DNA of 64,000 nt. Source: Listeria ivanovii subsp. ivanovii. Its GTDB lineage: Bacteria > Bacillota > Bacilli > Lactobacillales > Listeriaceae. The translations under genes and the position numbers were made by a program. The notes below the pieces were generated by a model. The model saw nothing but the letters and a program-made list of their open reading frames with translations. It searched no databases and was not told the origin of the DNA. This document shows, one piece after another, positions 1-8,796 of the stretch. Within the stretch, counting starts at the first letter, position 1, and the number at the start of each line of letters is the position of its first letter. The stretch lies in assembly GCF_900187025.1 (NCBI RefSeq), contig NZ_LT906478.1, forward strand, positions 2,092,001-2,156,000, in the 5' to 3' direction.

Positions 1-505
1 TAAACGGCCAATATTTCGGGTCGTTATACCATGAAATCGGATCTTGTCCAAAAGCGACTAAAATATTATTCACCAAACCGCTATCTTCACTCAAAAAGCT
101 AAATAGGAAGTAACTAACGACTACCCACGATAAGAAATGCGGAAATAGCATCCCCGTTTGATAAATTTTTGCTCCTCGTTTGTTTAGTAAACTATTAAAT
201 ATAATCGCTAGCGCCACACCAAGAATTAGACCAACAATAATAAATACTAAGTTATAAAGAACCGTGTTTCGAGTAATAATAAAAGCATCGTTTGTTTGGA
301 ATAGGAATTTAAAATTTTCAAGTCCCACCCAGTCGCTACTCATAATACTGGATAAAAAGCCTTTTCCATCAATCCGGTAATCTTTGAATGCAATAACTGT
401 ACCGAACATCGGTAAGTAAGAGAAAATCAAGAACCAAATAACACCCGGAAGTACCATTAATAGCCAAATCCAATTTGCTCGAATTTGCGATAAAAATTTT
501 CTCAA
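1..505 (-). CDS. Carbohydrate ABC transporter permease (LplB-like), 3' part outside window
   Basis: The frame is open from the window edge to a TTG start at 505. The visible ~168 residues begin MRKFLSQIRANW, then a hydrophobic segment (WIWLLMVLPGVIWFLIF), a second membrane region (VLYNLVFIIVGLILGVALAI) and the LLNKRGAKIYQ stretch. This is the pattern of LplB/YtcP-type permeases of CUT1 sugar importers. I chose the TTG because AGAGGGG (514-520) sits 8 nt upstream; the in-frame GTG at 514 would lie inside that ribosome site. The gene follows the two-component system on the same strand, so it probably begins the import operon that continues left of the window and brings in mannose-containing oligosaccharides. 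The substrate is inferred from the neighbours only. Confidence 0.85.
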   Translation of the reverse strand, partial: MRKFLSQIRANWIWLLMVLPGVIWFLIFSYLPMFGTVIAFKDYRIDGKGFLSSIMSSDWVGLENFKFLFQTNDAFIITRNTVLYNLVFIIVGLILGVALAIIFNSLLNKRGAKIYQTGMLFPHFLSWVVVSYFLFSFLSEDSGLVNNILVAFGQDPISWYNDPKYWPF

Positions 506-525
506 TCCATCCACCCCTCTTTATT

Positions 526-539
526 TGTAAGTGCTTTCA
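526..539. promoter_or_regulatory. Candidate cre (CcpA) site upstream of ABC permease
   Basis: TGTAAGTGCTTTCA matches the cre consensus TGWAANCGNTNWCA at 13 of 14 positions; the central C is T. It lies 21 nt upstream of the TTG start of the permease gene, where CcpA binding would block transcription. Candidate only. Confidence 0.5.
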
Positions 540-613
540 ACATATTAAGTTTATCGTTTTTAGAGGGATTTAAACAGTTGCTGATGTTTAGATTTATAGA
601 CAAATATTAGTTT

Positions 614-2098
614 TTATTGATGGGTTTTCCGGTAGCGATTTGGTGTTTCTCCAGTATGTTTTTTAAACTGGCGATAAAAGTAAGCCATATCTGTATAGCC
701 AGATTTTCTAGCGATTATCGTTAAGTTCGCTTGCGTCAATAGCAATTCTTCTTTCGCATAATTCACCCGGTAACGGTTCAGATAATCCGTAAAATGCTCC
801 CCCATTTCTTTTTGAAAAAGTTGTCCTAAGTACACCGCGTTAATATGAAAGTCATTACCGAGTGTTTTCAAAGACATCCCTTCCGCAAAATGTTCCCTGA
901 CATAATTAAGGACATTTTGAATAATCGGGCTTTTGGCTTCGTCGGTTTGTTTTTTGCGATTATAATAACTTATCGCATAGGCCAAAGTTATTTCTTCTAA
1001 CCCTTTAATACTTGTTTCTGCAGCGATTTTCTCCATTGATTCATTTAATTCTTTGGGATCAGATTCCGCTAGCATTACTAACAATTCATTGAGAATATGC
1101 AACATTTGGTGCGGGTCACTTTCTACTTTATGATCTATCCACTCTTGGAAAAAATTTCTAATCCAAGCTTTGATTTCTTTTTCATTATTCATCACGAATA
1201 GTTTGGCGAGCTGGTGTTGTTTTCTTTTTGGGCGCCAAGTATGTTTCGTTCGTTTTTGAAGAGCTATCAAACTCCCGCTATCTTGTACTAACCGTTCCGG
1301 AAGTAGTCTTGTTAGTTGACGGAAAGCCTGCGGATACATTATTTCACCCTGCACTTTTTCACTAACAAATAAATAAAAAGCATCATTTTCCAAATGGCTC
1401 CTTATATCACTTTGAATCGCTAAAATTTGCTCCGATAAAGACGTTATTTCTTCTAGTCCAATAATGATTTCATTTTCAAGTGTTAGTAGCATAAATGGAT
1501 ATTTTTCCCGGTATGCTTCTGAAAGTCGTTTCCAATTTTCTGTGTTTACTTGTTTGGTTGGTTGAATTTGAATAAGTACCGCATCTTTTGTTTGACCGAG
1601 TGTCATATCGTATAACGCTAGCCGTTCTTCCCACTCTTCTTTGTTAATTCGTAAATGTAACCAGCGCCAAATCGTATTATCCCGCAAAATGTAGTAGGCT
1701 TCTTCTCTTGGTATTACTTTGTCCGTCACTTGTTTCTTCTCTATTTGAATGAGTGTTTCTTTAAGTTCTTGTTCGTTTAAAGGTTTTAATAAATAATTTT
1801 CAATACCAGCAGAAAGTCCGCGTTTAATATAATGAAAATCTTCAAAACCAGATAAAACAATTGTTTTCGTCGTTGGTTGCCTTTTTTTCCATTCATCTAT
1901 TAGTTCCAAACCATTCATTACTGGCATTTGAATATCGGTTAACAACACATCTACTTCTTGCTCGCTAAACATTTCTAAAGCAACTACACCATTTTTAGCT
2001 GTTCCAACCACTTCAATTTCTTGCTCAAACTCTGGAATAATACTTTCCAGACCTCTGACAATAAGAGGCTCATCATCTACTAGTACAATCTTCAGCAT
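614..2098 (-). CDS. YesN-type response regulator, REC plus AraC HTH
   Basis: The 494-residue protein has an N-terminal receiver domain (residues 1-~120) with the acidic pair D8-D9, phospho-acceptor D55 in LTDIQMP, and the conserved K of LLKPL. A long middle region without recognised motifs follows. The last ~100 residues are an AraC-type double helix-turn-helix (SLKTLGNDF ... IARKSGYTDMAYFYRQFKKHTGETPNRYR). It is the cytoplasmic partner of the histidine kinase directly upstream; the two genes overlap by one base (TAATG). Such pairs in Bacillus and Listeria usually regulate a neighbouring carbohydrate ABC transporter and glycosidases, here the permease downstream and mannosidases upstream. The target is inferred. 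Confidence 0.92.
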   Translation of the reverse strand: MLKIVLVDDEPLIVRGLESIIPEFEQEIEVVGTAKNGVVALEMFSEQEVDVLLTDIQMPVMNGLELIDEWKKRQPTTKTIVLSGFEDFHYIKRGLSAGIENYLLKPLNEQELKETLIQIEKKQVTDKVIPREEAYYILRDNTIWRWLHLRINKEEWEERLALYDMTLGQTKDAVLIQIQPTKQVNTENWKRLSEAYREKYPFMLLTLENEIIIGLEEITSLSEQILAIQSDIRSHLENDAFYLFVSEKVQGEIMYPQAFRQLTRLLPERLVQDSGSLIALQKRTKHTWRPKRKQHQLAKLFVMNNEKEIKAWIRNFFQEWIDHKVESDPHQMLHILNELLVMLAESDPKELNESMEKIAAETSIKGLEEITLAYAISYYNRKKQTDEAKSPIIQNVLNYVREHFAEGMSLKTLGNDFHINAVYLGQLFQKEMGEHFTDYLNRYRVNYAKEELLLTQANLTIIARKSGYTDMAYFYRQFKKHTGETPNRYRKTHQ

Positions 2099-3831
2099 TA
2101 TTTTTCTCCTCCCGTATGCGCTGGTACTTGGAATAAAATAATCGTACCTTCATTCAACTTACTCATGATGCTCAAGTGATAGGCTTCACCATAAAGCAAT
2201 TGCAGCCGTTTATTTAAATTTGCCAGCCCGATATGACTTGTTTCCGCTTTGCTTTCAATTGTCATTTGTACTTCTGCTAATTTTTCAGCATCCATTCCTG
2301 AACCATTATCTATCACTTCAAAAAGCAAATTATTATTTTCTGCTGTAACTGTAATTTTCACTTTTGGCTGGCTATTTTCTTTATATGCATATTTAAAAAA
2401 GTTTTCGATCAAAGGTTGTAAGGCAAAACGTGGAATTGATGTATTATTGAAGCGTTTTTCGATATTAATTTCTAAAGTAACTGGTTGTTCGTGGCGCATT
2501 TCCATGAAGCGAACATATTGTTTGACGTAGTTGATTTCTTCTTCAAGGGTTGTAATTTCGCGATGGTTGGCTGTGTATCTTAATAATGTAGCAAGTTGGT
2601 AAATCATATCACTGGTTGCTTTAGCTCCTTCTACGCGTGCATTCATCCGGATTACTTCTAGTGAATTATAAAGGAAATGTGGTTGAACTTGACCTTGAAG
2701 CGCTTTCATTCTTGCTTTTTGTTCTTCCATTTCAAGCGTATATACCTTTTTAATGTAAGCATCTAAATTTTCAGTCATATGATTAAAACATTCGCTAATC
2801 ATCGTTAATTCATCACCTTGATTGTCCACTGGTAGTTTGGCATCAAGCGTTCCCTTTTCCACCCGATTCATTCCACCGATAATCGTCAAAATTCGCTTAG
2901 AATAGCGCCTGCTAATAATAAAATTAATACTAACCGAGAAAATAACTAAAAGTAGACCTATTCCAAATAAAGCAATCTCAATAAGCGGAACATTACCATC
3001 ATTTACACTATATAAATAAGTGTTGATTTTTAAACCGCTTATTTCATTTTCTATATTTTGGTAGTACATTTTTTTATTATTTATGTCAAGCCAACCTTGT
3101 TTTTTAAGAGTATTCAGATGTTCTACTGGATGGTTTGTATATAACTCTGCTCCTTTATCATTCGTTACTTGAAAGATAGAATTTTTATAGTTTTTTGTAA
3201 TCGATTTATTTAAAACGGCGGAATCAATATAAAGCAACAAATAGCCCATTTGCTTTAACGTGCTTGGATCATTGATTGGCTGTTTAACGACAATTTTATT
3301 TTCAATGGTATAAAAGTTTCCTTCTTTGGATGCTTGTTTTATAATATTTTCTTCCCCGTAAGTATCAACTGTTTCTTTCCATTCACGGTAATGACTTGGA
3401 AAAGTATATGAAAAGCTACCATCGTCCGAAACTAGTTGAAGCGCAATAATATCTTCATCATACGAAAAATAAGACCGTAAATAAGTTTCCATATCTACAG
3501 AATAAAAACTTTTACTTTTGAAATAATTATCGATATTTTGCTCTGTGTAACTACTATAATCATTAGTCATGGCAATTTGGACATCTTGCATTAAATCGCT
3601 ATTTCGGTAAATATCTTGCGTCAAACTGATTAATGCTTTTTGCTTATCTTGGAGTGTATCTAACTGCTTATTCGCAATCGTTTCCGTCGCTTTTAAATTC
3701 GCATCTAGTTGAATATTGGTATAGTATTTATAAATGAAAAAAAGCAATAAACTTACTGTAAAAAGGCTTGTTAGGGAAAAAATCAGTAGCATTCTTTTAA
3801 AAACTCGTTTGCGCGGTAATTCTTGCGTCAT
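2098..3831 (-). CDS. YesM-type sensor histidine kinase
   Basis: This 577-residue membrane kinase has TM1 at residues ~14-35, a large extracellular sensor of about 240 residues, TM2 at ~285-307 (IALFGIGLLLVIFSVSINF), then HAMP and His_kinase domains. The phospho-acceptor is H385 in QVQPHFLYNSLE. The ATPase domain shows FALQPLIENFFKYA and DNGSGM. The HATPase is shortened, as is usual in this LytS/YesM group. It is co-transcribed with the response regulator (one-base overlap) and follows a DUF624 protein 61 bp upstream. The external domain probably senses a glycan directly or via a binding protein; no ligand can be read from the sequence. Confidence 0.92.
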   Translation of the reverse strand: MTQELPRKRVFKRMLLIFSLTSLFTVSLLLFFIYKYYTNIQLDANLKATETIANKQLDTLQDKQKALISLTQDIYRNSDLMQDVQIAMTNDYSSYTEQNIDNYFKSKSFYSVDMETYLRSYFSYDEDIIALQLVSDDGSFSYTFPSHYREWKETVDTYGEENIIKQASKEGNFYTIENKIVVKQPINDPSTLKQMGYLLLYIDSAVLNKSITKNYKNSIFQVTNDKGAELYTNHPVEHLNTLKKQGWLDINNKKMYYQNIENEISGLKINTYLYSVNDGNVPLIEIALFGIGLLLVIFSVSINFIISRRYSKRILTIIGGMNRVEKGTLDAKLPVDNQGDELTMISECFNHMTENLDAYIKKVYTLEMEEQKARMKALQGQVQPHFLYNSLEVIRMNARVEGAKATSDMIYQLATLLRYTANHREITTLEEEINYVKQYVRFMEMRHEQPVTLEINIEKRFNNTSIPRFALQPLIENFFKYAYKENSQPKVKITVTAENNNLLFEVIDNGSGMDAEKLAEVQMTIESKAETSHIGLANLNKRLQLLYGEAYHLSIMSKLNEGTIILFQVPAHTGGEK

Positions 3832-3892
3832 TTTGTTTACCGCCCCCTCTCCTTTTTCGATTATTACATACTATTACCAATATTGTAAGGGG

Positions 3893-4504
3893 TTACTTTG
3901 GCTCAATTTGCTTGAAGCGTTGCAAGTTGATTTTCATAATCCAATAACTTGGCAACACCCCAGAAATAAATAAAATAAAAGCTGGCATTTTGGAAATTAA
4001 CCATGCACAAAAAACAAGGCCAACCACAATCATAAAAGTGTTTTTTAGGCTAGTGAATGCTAATAGGAACGATTGCGCGACATATGCTCGAACATTTTTC
4101 ATTTTGAAGTGGACAAACACAGTAAAATATTGCAATAAAGCAATTCCAACTATAAATAATAAAAACATTAAAAAGAAATATAATATCGTTGACCAAAAAC
4201 CTTGCATTAATTCAAAAACAATTCGTAAATCAACATATAGAAACAGACCAATAGTAGCAAAAATTCCTCCAGCCAAATTAGCTGGAATAAAAGCTTTTTT
4301 ATACGTCGTCCATGCTAATTTCCAAACGGAAACATCTAATTCTCCTCTTGCCCATTTTCTAGTAATCGTAAAAAGTGCCACAGTCGCTGGCATAAAACCA
4401 AACACTAACCCACCTATTAACACGAGAAAAAGCCATACCAAATTAGTCCAAACAAGTCGGATAATCCAATCACTAATAACGGAAAATTTATCAATAAGTT
4501 TCAT
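3893..4504 (-). CDS. DUF624 (YesL-like) membrane protein
   Basis: The 203-residue protein has four or five hydrophobic segments and begins MKLIDKFSVISDWIIRLVWTN, typical of the DUF624/YesL family. Family members are found beside YesMN two-component systems and sugar ABC importers; their role is not established and may be in signalling or transport assembly. It is the first gene of the set yesL-like, kinase, regulator. A hairpin lies between it and the upstream GH125 gene, so it may have its own promoter in 4505-4563 or depend on readthrough. Confidence 0.85.
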   Translation of the reverse strand: MKLIDKFSVISDWIIRLVWTNLVWLFLVLIGGLVFGFMPATVALFTITRKWARGELDVSVWKLAWTTYKKAFIPANLAGGIFATIGLFLYVDLRIVFELMQGFWSTILYFFLMFLLFIVGIALLQYFTVFVHFKMKNVRAYVAQSFLLAFTSLKNTFMIVVGLVFCAWLISKMPAFILFISGVLPSYWIMKINLQRFKQIEPK

Positions 4505-4530
4505 TTGTTTACTCCTTCGATAGTAAGAGA

Positions 4531-4555
4531 AAGCCTGAGTTTACCGCTCAGACTT
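4531..4555 (-). terminator. Hairpin after the GH125 gene
   Basis: AAGCCTGAG (4531-4539) pairs with CTCAGACTT (4547-4555), 9 bp with one G-U when read on the minus strand, followed by TCTCTT. The U-tract is weak, so termination may be partial and allow some readthrough into the DUF624 gene. Confidence 0.55.
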
Positions 4556-4563
4556 GTTCTTTT

Positions 4564-5868
4564 TTATTTGCTTAATGGGCTTCCTTTGACATAAATATTG
4601 CACAAACTTAAGACAAATTCACTAAACATTGCGTTTGACCAGGCGAACCAATCACGAGTAAATTCAGCTGGATTCGACGCATTAACCCCTTCATGCATAT
4701 AATCGGTGTCACCATCGCTTGCAATTAACATTTCCAATATTGCTAGCTTCTCATCCGCTGTTTTAGCAGTTAACCCTTGAATGTTCAGAGCAATCGGCCA
4801 AATATAATGATCGGGGGTGTGCGGACTTCCGATTCCTTTTAATACGGTTCCTTCTACATAATAAGGATTATCTCGGCTAAGAATTAAGTTTCTAGTCGCT
4901 TGGTAAATAGCATCTTCTTTAGAACAAAAACCAAGATACGGTGCGGCTAATAAACTTGGGACATTCGCATCATCTATAAAGAGCTTACGACCAGTTCCAT
5001 CTACTTCATATGCGTAGACATCACCATAATAAGGATGCGATTCTTTGGCAAACTGATCGATTCCTGTAGCAACCTCCTTTTTCAGTTGTAAACTGGTTTC
5101 TAAAAGTTGGTTGTCTTCCGGATAAAACTGCGCCGCTATTTCTTGAATATAGTCCATCACTACCACTAAAAACATATTGCTTGGAACAAGGTAACCATAA
5201 AGGCAAGCATCATCACTTGGTCTAAATCCACTCCACGACATACCTGTATAGCTTACATCTGTACCTTTACCATTATTATTAAGCGTATCTGACTGCCGAA
5301 CATTTTCCCGCTCAAAACGGTATCGGCTTTGTTCTGGATGATTTTGTTCTATTTTAAAGACTTGGATAATTTGGTGTAACGCTTGTCTGAATTCTTCTGT
5401 GAAATGGCCGGTATGATCCGTGCTTTTCCAAAGAAGATATGCCAACTGAACCGGGTAACAAAGTGAATCAATTTCATATTTACGTTCCCATACTAAGCTT
5501 GTCATTGCGGTTTTATCATTTTGAAAGCCCGCACCATTTGCACTTTTATTGAATGCATTGGCATACGGATCATGAAGAATACATTTCGTTTGTAATTTGA
5601 CGAGATTTTCAATTAAAGTGGCCATTTCCTCATCTTCTTCCGCCACAATCAGATAAGGTCTAATCTGGCTAGTTGAATCGCGTAACCACATTGCTGGAAT
5701 ATCACCAGTAATGACAAAGGGGAGTCCTTCTTCTGTTTCTTGCAATGTGGTTGTATACGTGTTAGTAAAGCATTTTTCAAACATCCGGTGTAACTTTTCA
5801 TTTTCTGGAAAAGTTATTTTTACTTTATCAATCCATTTGTTAAAACTCGCTGGAAATTTTTTTGTCAT
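4564..5868 (-). CDS. GH125 exo-alpha-1,6-mannosidase
   Basis: The 434-residue protein fits glycoside hydrolase family 125 (formerly DUF1237), enzymes that remove terminal alpha-1,6-linked mannose. The diagnostic stretch VITGDIPAMWLRDSTSQIRP is at residues ~52-71, with the later motifs TDVSYTGMSWSGFRPSDDA, ANVPSLLAAPYLGF and YVEGTVLKGIGSPHTPD. There is no signal peptide, so it acts in the cytoplasm on imported oligosaccharides. It starts 3 bp after the stop of the GH38 gene, so the two are translated from one message. Family assignment is strong; the natural substrate (N-glycan core, yeast mannan or other mannoside) is inferred. Confidence 0.9.
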   Translation of the reverse strand: MTKKFPASFNKWIDKVKITFPENEKLHRMFEKCFTNTYTTTLQETEEGLPFVITGDIPAMWLRDSTSQIRPYLIVAEEDEEMATLIENLVKLQTKCILHDPYANAFNKSANGAGFQNDKTAMTSLVWERKYEIDSLCYPVQLAYLLWKSTDHTGHFTEEFRQALHQIIQVFKIEQNHPEQSRYRFERENVRQSDTLNNNGKGTDVSYTGMSWSGFRPSDDACLYGYLVPSNMFLVVVMDYIQEIAAQFYPEDNQLLETSLQLKKEVATGIDQFAKESHPYYGDVYAYEVDGTGRKLFIDDANVPSLLAAPYLGFCSKEDAIYQATRNLILSRDNPYYVEGTVLKGIGSPHTPDHYIWPIALNIQGLTAKTADEKLAILEMLIASDGDTDYMHEGVNASNPAEFTRDWFAWSNAMFSEFVLSLCNIYVKGSPLSK

Positions 5869-5871
5869 TCG

Positions 5872-8529
5872 TTACACTCCTTTTAATGTGATAATCTCAT
5901 TTGGTTGGATCGTGAAAGTTGTTTCTTGTCCTTCACTAGTCTTTTCTAGAATAGTTGATTTCCCCCAAGTATGGATGGTTTGAAGAATGGTTGGTTCGTT
6001 TCTAGTTTGATAAAAACGGATGATTCGTTTATTATCTTTCGCAAGTTTGAATGTAGAGAAAATGAGTCCATCTGCTGCCTTCCATTTCGCAAAATTTTGG
6101 CTTTCTGGAAGAATTTTTTCTTTCACTGTTGGTTTATGTTGAATGGCAAAAGTGGGAGCAAGTATTCCATTCACTTGGGCAGGAATCCCACTATTTACGA
6201 TGTTTGTTTCGTTTGTTAGCAACACATAAAACTCCGCGATAATTTCACGATGACATTCTGCTTCGTAAGCTGAGAAATCTCCCCAATCACCAATTTCGGA
6301 AACAGCTCGTAATAAAGTTAATTCGATTCGGTCGCCAGTTTGGCTTACTTCATACTCTGGTAAACCATGACTTGCAATTACTATATTTCCACTTGTGACA
6401 AATGCTTGACTGCGATTATCTTGTGCCGGATTTGTCCATTCTTTTACTTGTTTATTTGGGCGGGTTGTAACCTCAAAAACACTTCCTGCTTGGTGTGTTT
6501 CGCTAGTTCCGCCTGTCGGGAATAAGGCCCGGAAACGGTGATCATCCGCTTTATTATCGATTTTGACCCGAACAGCTAGTTGTTTATCCTGTTTATTTAG
6601 CGTAAGTTCGGTTATAACTTTCAATACTAGCTGGTTTTCAGAGCGTGAACTTTGCCGTTCCGGATGCCAAACTAAGCGTCTTTTTTCATCAGCAAATGCA
6701 GCACTGGCACTCTCTGGGATTTCGATTTCGTGGACAATTTCAATCGTTTTACCCAATTTATCTTCACGTAATATGCTAATTGTTGGCTTCGATTGAAGGG
6801 TGTTTATGCGTAACTTATCGCCTGCTTCTTTAAACATATATTCGTTACCAATATCGCCAACATCCTCGTATGCACCAAGCGCCAATGCCTCTACGCCACT
6901 ATGTTTATCTAATAAAGAATAGGTTCCATTAGCAGCTACTTCTACTTTCAAAAAGTTATTTTCTAGTATATGCTCTGAACTCATTTCCGCTCTCGTTTCC
7001 ACCTCAGTAATAGCATGCGCATAAAGTGTTTCATAACCAACTGCTGGTAAATGCCCCACCGTAAAAGTTAACTTATATCTTCTTGCAAAATAGGAATCAC
7101 GGAATTTCCGTTCAGGTAAGTCATAATTAAAATGAATTCCAAGCGCCTCCACCACTACTGGAACCTCTATGCCTTCACTTGTTTCAAGCCAGAAACTTTG
7201 AGCCGGAAGTTTTGCTAATTCATCCGGTATTTGCTCAAAATGCATTTCTGAAAAATGAATTTCATCTGTTTCTAGTTCTATTTCGATAGTTTTAGTTGCT
7301 TCAACCCCGCCTGCATAAAAAATGGTTATTGGGATTCCATCTTTCGAAGTAGTTATCTGCTCCGTTAGCTTACGTGCAGCATTCGTAATGAGCGACATGA
7401 TCACTTGCTCCACTTTTTCAAAACGGGTTTCCATCTCACGGTGAACCTCATCCAAACTACAAGCTGTGATGCTGTCATGGATTTGATTTTCCATTAATAA
7501 TTTCCATGCAAATGCAAGATATTCATGTGGATATGTGAGACCTGCTTCACTCGCCATCACCGACATTGGTTCCGCAAGTCTTTCTAATAAACGTTCCATT
7601 TTTTCATTTGCTTGTTTTAAATAAATTCGAGAAGAAGCGGTGTTTGCAAGCGTTGACCAACCATCCGATTGTTGGCTCGTTAACTCGCCATAAACGGTTT
7701 GTAATTTTTCTGGTTCGAGATTCTTTTTTACTGCTTCTTGATAGCGCTCAAGATGACTATGGATAAAGTCGATTTCTGGATAAAGTTCTTTAGCGACCTT
7801 GATTGCTTCTGCTAAATCTGTTTGCACTGGTTGGTGGTCGCACCCATTCATAAATAACCATTCGTCCGTGGAAGCAAATCGTTCCACATCCGCTAATTTT
7901 TTGTCCCAGAAAATTTTTGCTGCTTCTTTTTCTACCGGGATTTCATTACCATTGGAATACCAATTCGCAAGTAAAATCCCTAAAACCTTGGAACCATCTG
8001 GACTTTCCCAGAACATTTCGGAATATTTAGAGGCAAATGCACTACCTAAAACTTGATTATTAAAACCAGTTGGATTAACCCCACGCCCAAAAACAACTGT
8101 ATCAAATCCTGCTTGGCTCATTAATTGCGGAACTTGACCGTAAAGTCCAAAAGTATCTGGAAAATAACCAATTTTTTCAACATGACCAAATTCTTCTGCC
8201 ATTTCTAAGCCATATTGCAAGTTTCGAATATTGGCTTCTCCGCTCGTTAAAAAAGCATCTTGTAACATGTACCATGGTCCAATTCTTAATTTCCCATCGG
8301 CCACAAGCTGCTTCATTTTTTCACGTTTCGCTGGCTTTACGGCTAAGTAATCCTCTAGCATAATCATTTGTCCATCCATATGAAAATGATTAAAGCCCGC
8401 TTCCATATCGAGTAACGTTTCTACCTCGTCCATCAAGGTTACGAGCTTAAATCTTAAACTTTCTAGTGGTAAAAACCATTCTCTATCCCAGTGAGAATGA
8501 GATATAATATGCGCTTTCTTTCTAGTCAT
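5872..8529 (-). CDS. GH38 alpha-mannosidase (MngB-type)
   Basis: The 885-residue cytoplasmic glycosidase opens with the GH38 zinc site HSHWDREW (H11, H13, D15) and carries the nucleophile aspartate D125 in YFPDTFG. A Glyco_hydro_38 middle domain (ENQIHDSI near residue 335) and C-terminal beta domains follow. GH38 enzymes cleave alpha-linked mannose with retention; the MngB group includes 2-O-mannosylglycerate hydrolases, so that substrate is also possible. It has a strong ribosome site (GGAGGGG), its own promoter and an overlapping cre-like site, and is translationally close to GH125. Confidence 0.93.
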   Translation of the reverse strand: MTRKKAHIISHSHWDREWFLPLESLRFKLVTLMDEVETLLDMEAGFNHFHMDGQMIMLEDYLAVKPAKREKMKQLVADGKLRIGPWYMLQDAFLTSGEANIRNLQYGLEMAEEFGHVEKIGYFPDTFGLYGQVPQLMSQAGFDTVVFGRGVNPTGFNNQVLGSAFASKYSEMFWESPDGSKVLGILLANWYSNGNEIPVEKEAAKIFWDKKLADVERFASTDEWLFMNGCDHQPVQTDLAEAIKVAKELYPEIDFIHSHLERYQEAVKKNLEPEKLQTVYGELTSQQSDGWSTLANTASSRIYLKQANEKMERLLERLAEPMSVMASEAGLTYPHEYLAFAWKLLMENQIHDSITACSLDEVHREMETRFEKVEQVIMSLITNAARKLTEQITTSKDGIPITIFYAGGVEATKTIEIELETDEIHFSEMHFEQIPDELAKLPAQSFWLETSEGIEVPVVVEALGIHFNYDLPERKFRDSYFARRYKLTFTVGHLPAVGYETLYAHAITEVETRAEMSSEHILENNFLKVEVAANGTYSLLDKHSGVEALALGAYEDVGDIGNEYMFKEAGDKLRINTLQSKPTISILREDKLGKTIEIVHEIEIPESASAAFADEKRRLVWHPERQSSRSENQLVLKVITELTLNKQDKQLAVRVKIDNKADDHRFRALFPTGGTSETHQAGSVFEVTTRPNKQVKEWTNPAQDNRSQAFVTSGNIVIASHGLPEYEVSQTGDRIELTLLRAVSEIGDWGDFSAYEAECHREIIAEFYVLLTNETNIVNSGIPAQVNGILAPTFAIQHKPTVKEKILPESQNFAKWKAADGLIFSTFKLAKDNKRIIRFYQTRNEPTILQTIHTWGKSTILEKTSEGQETTFTIQPNEIITLKGV

Positions 8530-8552
8530 TTTGCCCCTCCAAACATTCTTTT

Positions 8553-8566
8553 TGTATTCGCTTTCA
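8553..8566. promoter_or_regulatory. Candidate cre site over the GH38 transcription start
   Basis: TGTATTCGCTTTCA matches TGWAANCGNTNWCA at 13 of 14 positions and keeps the CG core. It covers the expected start point (~8565) of the promoter at 8572-8600, a position where CcpA would block initiation. Confidence 0.6.
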
Positions 8567-8571
8567 AGCTA

Positions 8572-8600
8572 AGTATAGTAAGGGATAAAGCGAATTGCAA
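8572..8600 (-). promoter_or_regulatory. Sigma-A promoter for GH38-GH125
   Basis: Read on the minus strand, TTGCAA (8600-8595) is followed after 17 nt by TATACT (8577-8572). Predicted start is near 8565, leaving a leader of ~35 nt before the ATG at 8529. Confidence 0.65.
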
Positions 8601-8724
8601 TGCTCACAGAAAAACTACTATGAATAATCCATTTTCCCTTGATTTGTCCATTTCTGAAAAGCGTAATTCCCTTCGCTCTAGAGATAGGCAGAAATAAGCC
8701 GGTGCGATCCCTTCAAAAGCTAAA

Positions 8725-8752
8725 TTGACTTCTTTTCCCGCTATGATATATT
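8725..8752 (+). promoter_or_regulatory. Sigma-A promoter for the second GH38 gene
   Basis: TTGACT (8725-8730), 16 nt, TATATT (8747-8752), 45 nt upstream of the ATG at 8797. The gene also has a good ribosome site (AGAGAGG). Confidence 0.55.
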
Positions 8753-8796
8753 GAAACCATTCTAGAGAAATAAATCCATTTTGAAAAAGAGAGGAT

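Noticed and set aside
3990-4523. 177-codon plus-strand frame opposite the DUF624 gene
   Set aside because: Covers the same bases as a clear membrane protein gene on the other strand; its translation is rich in K, N and T without domain features.
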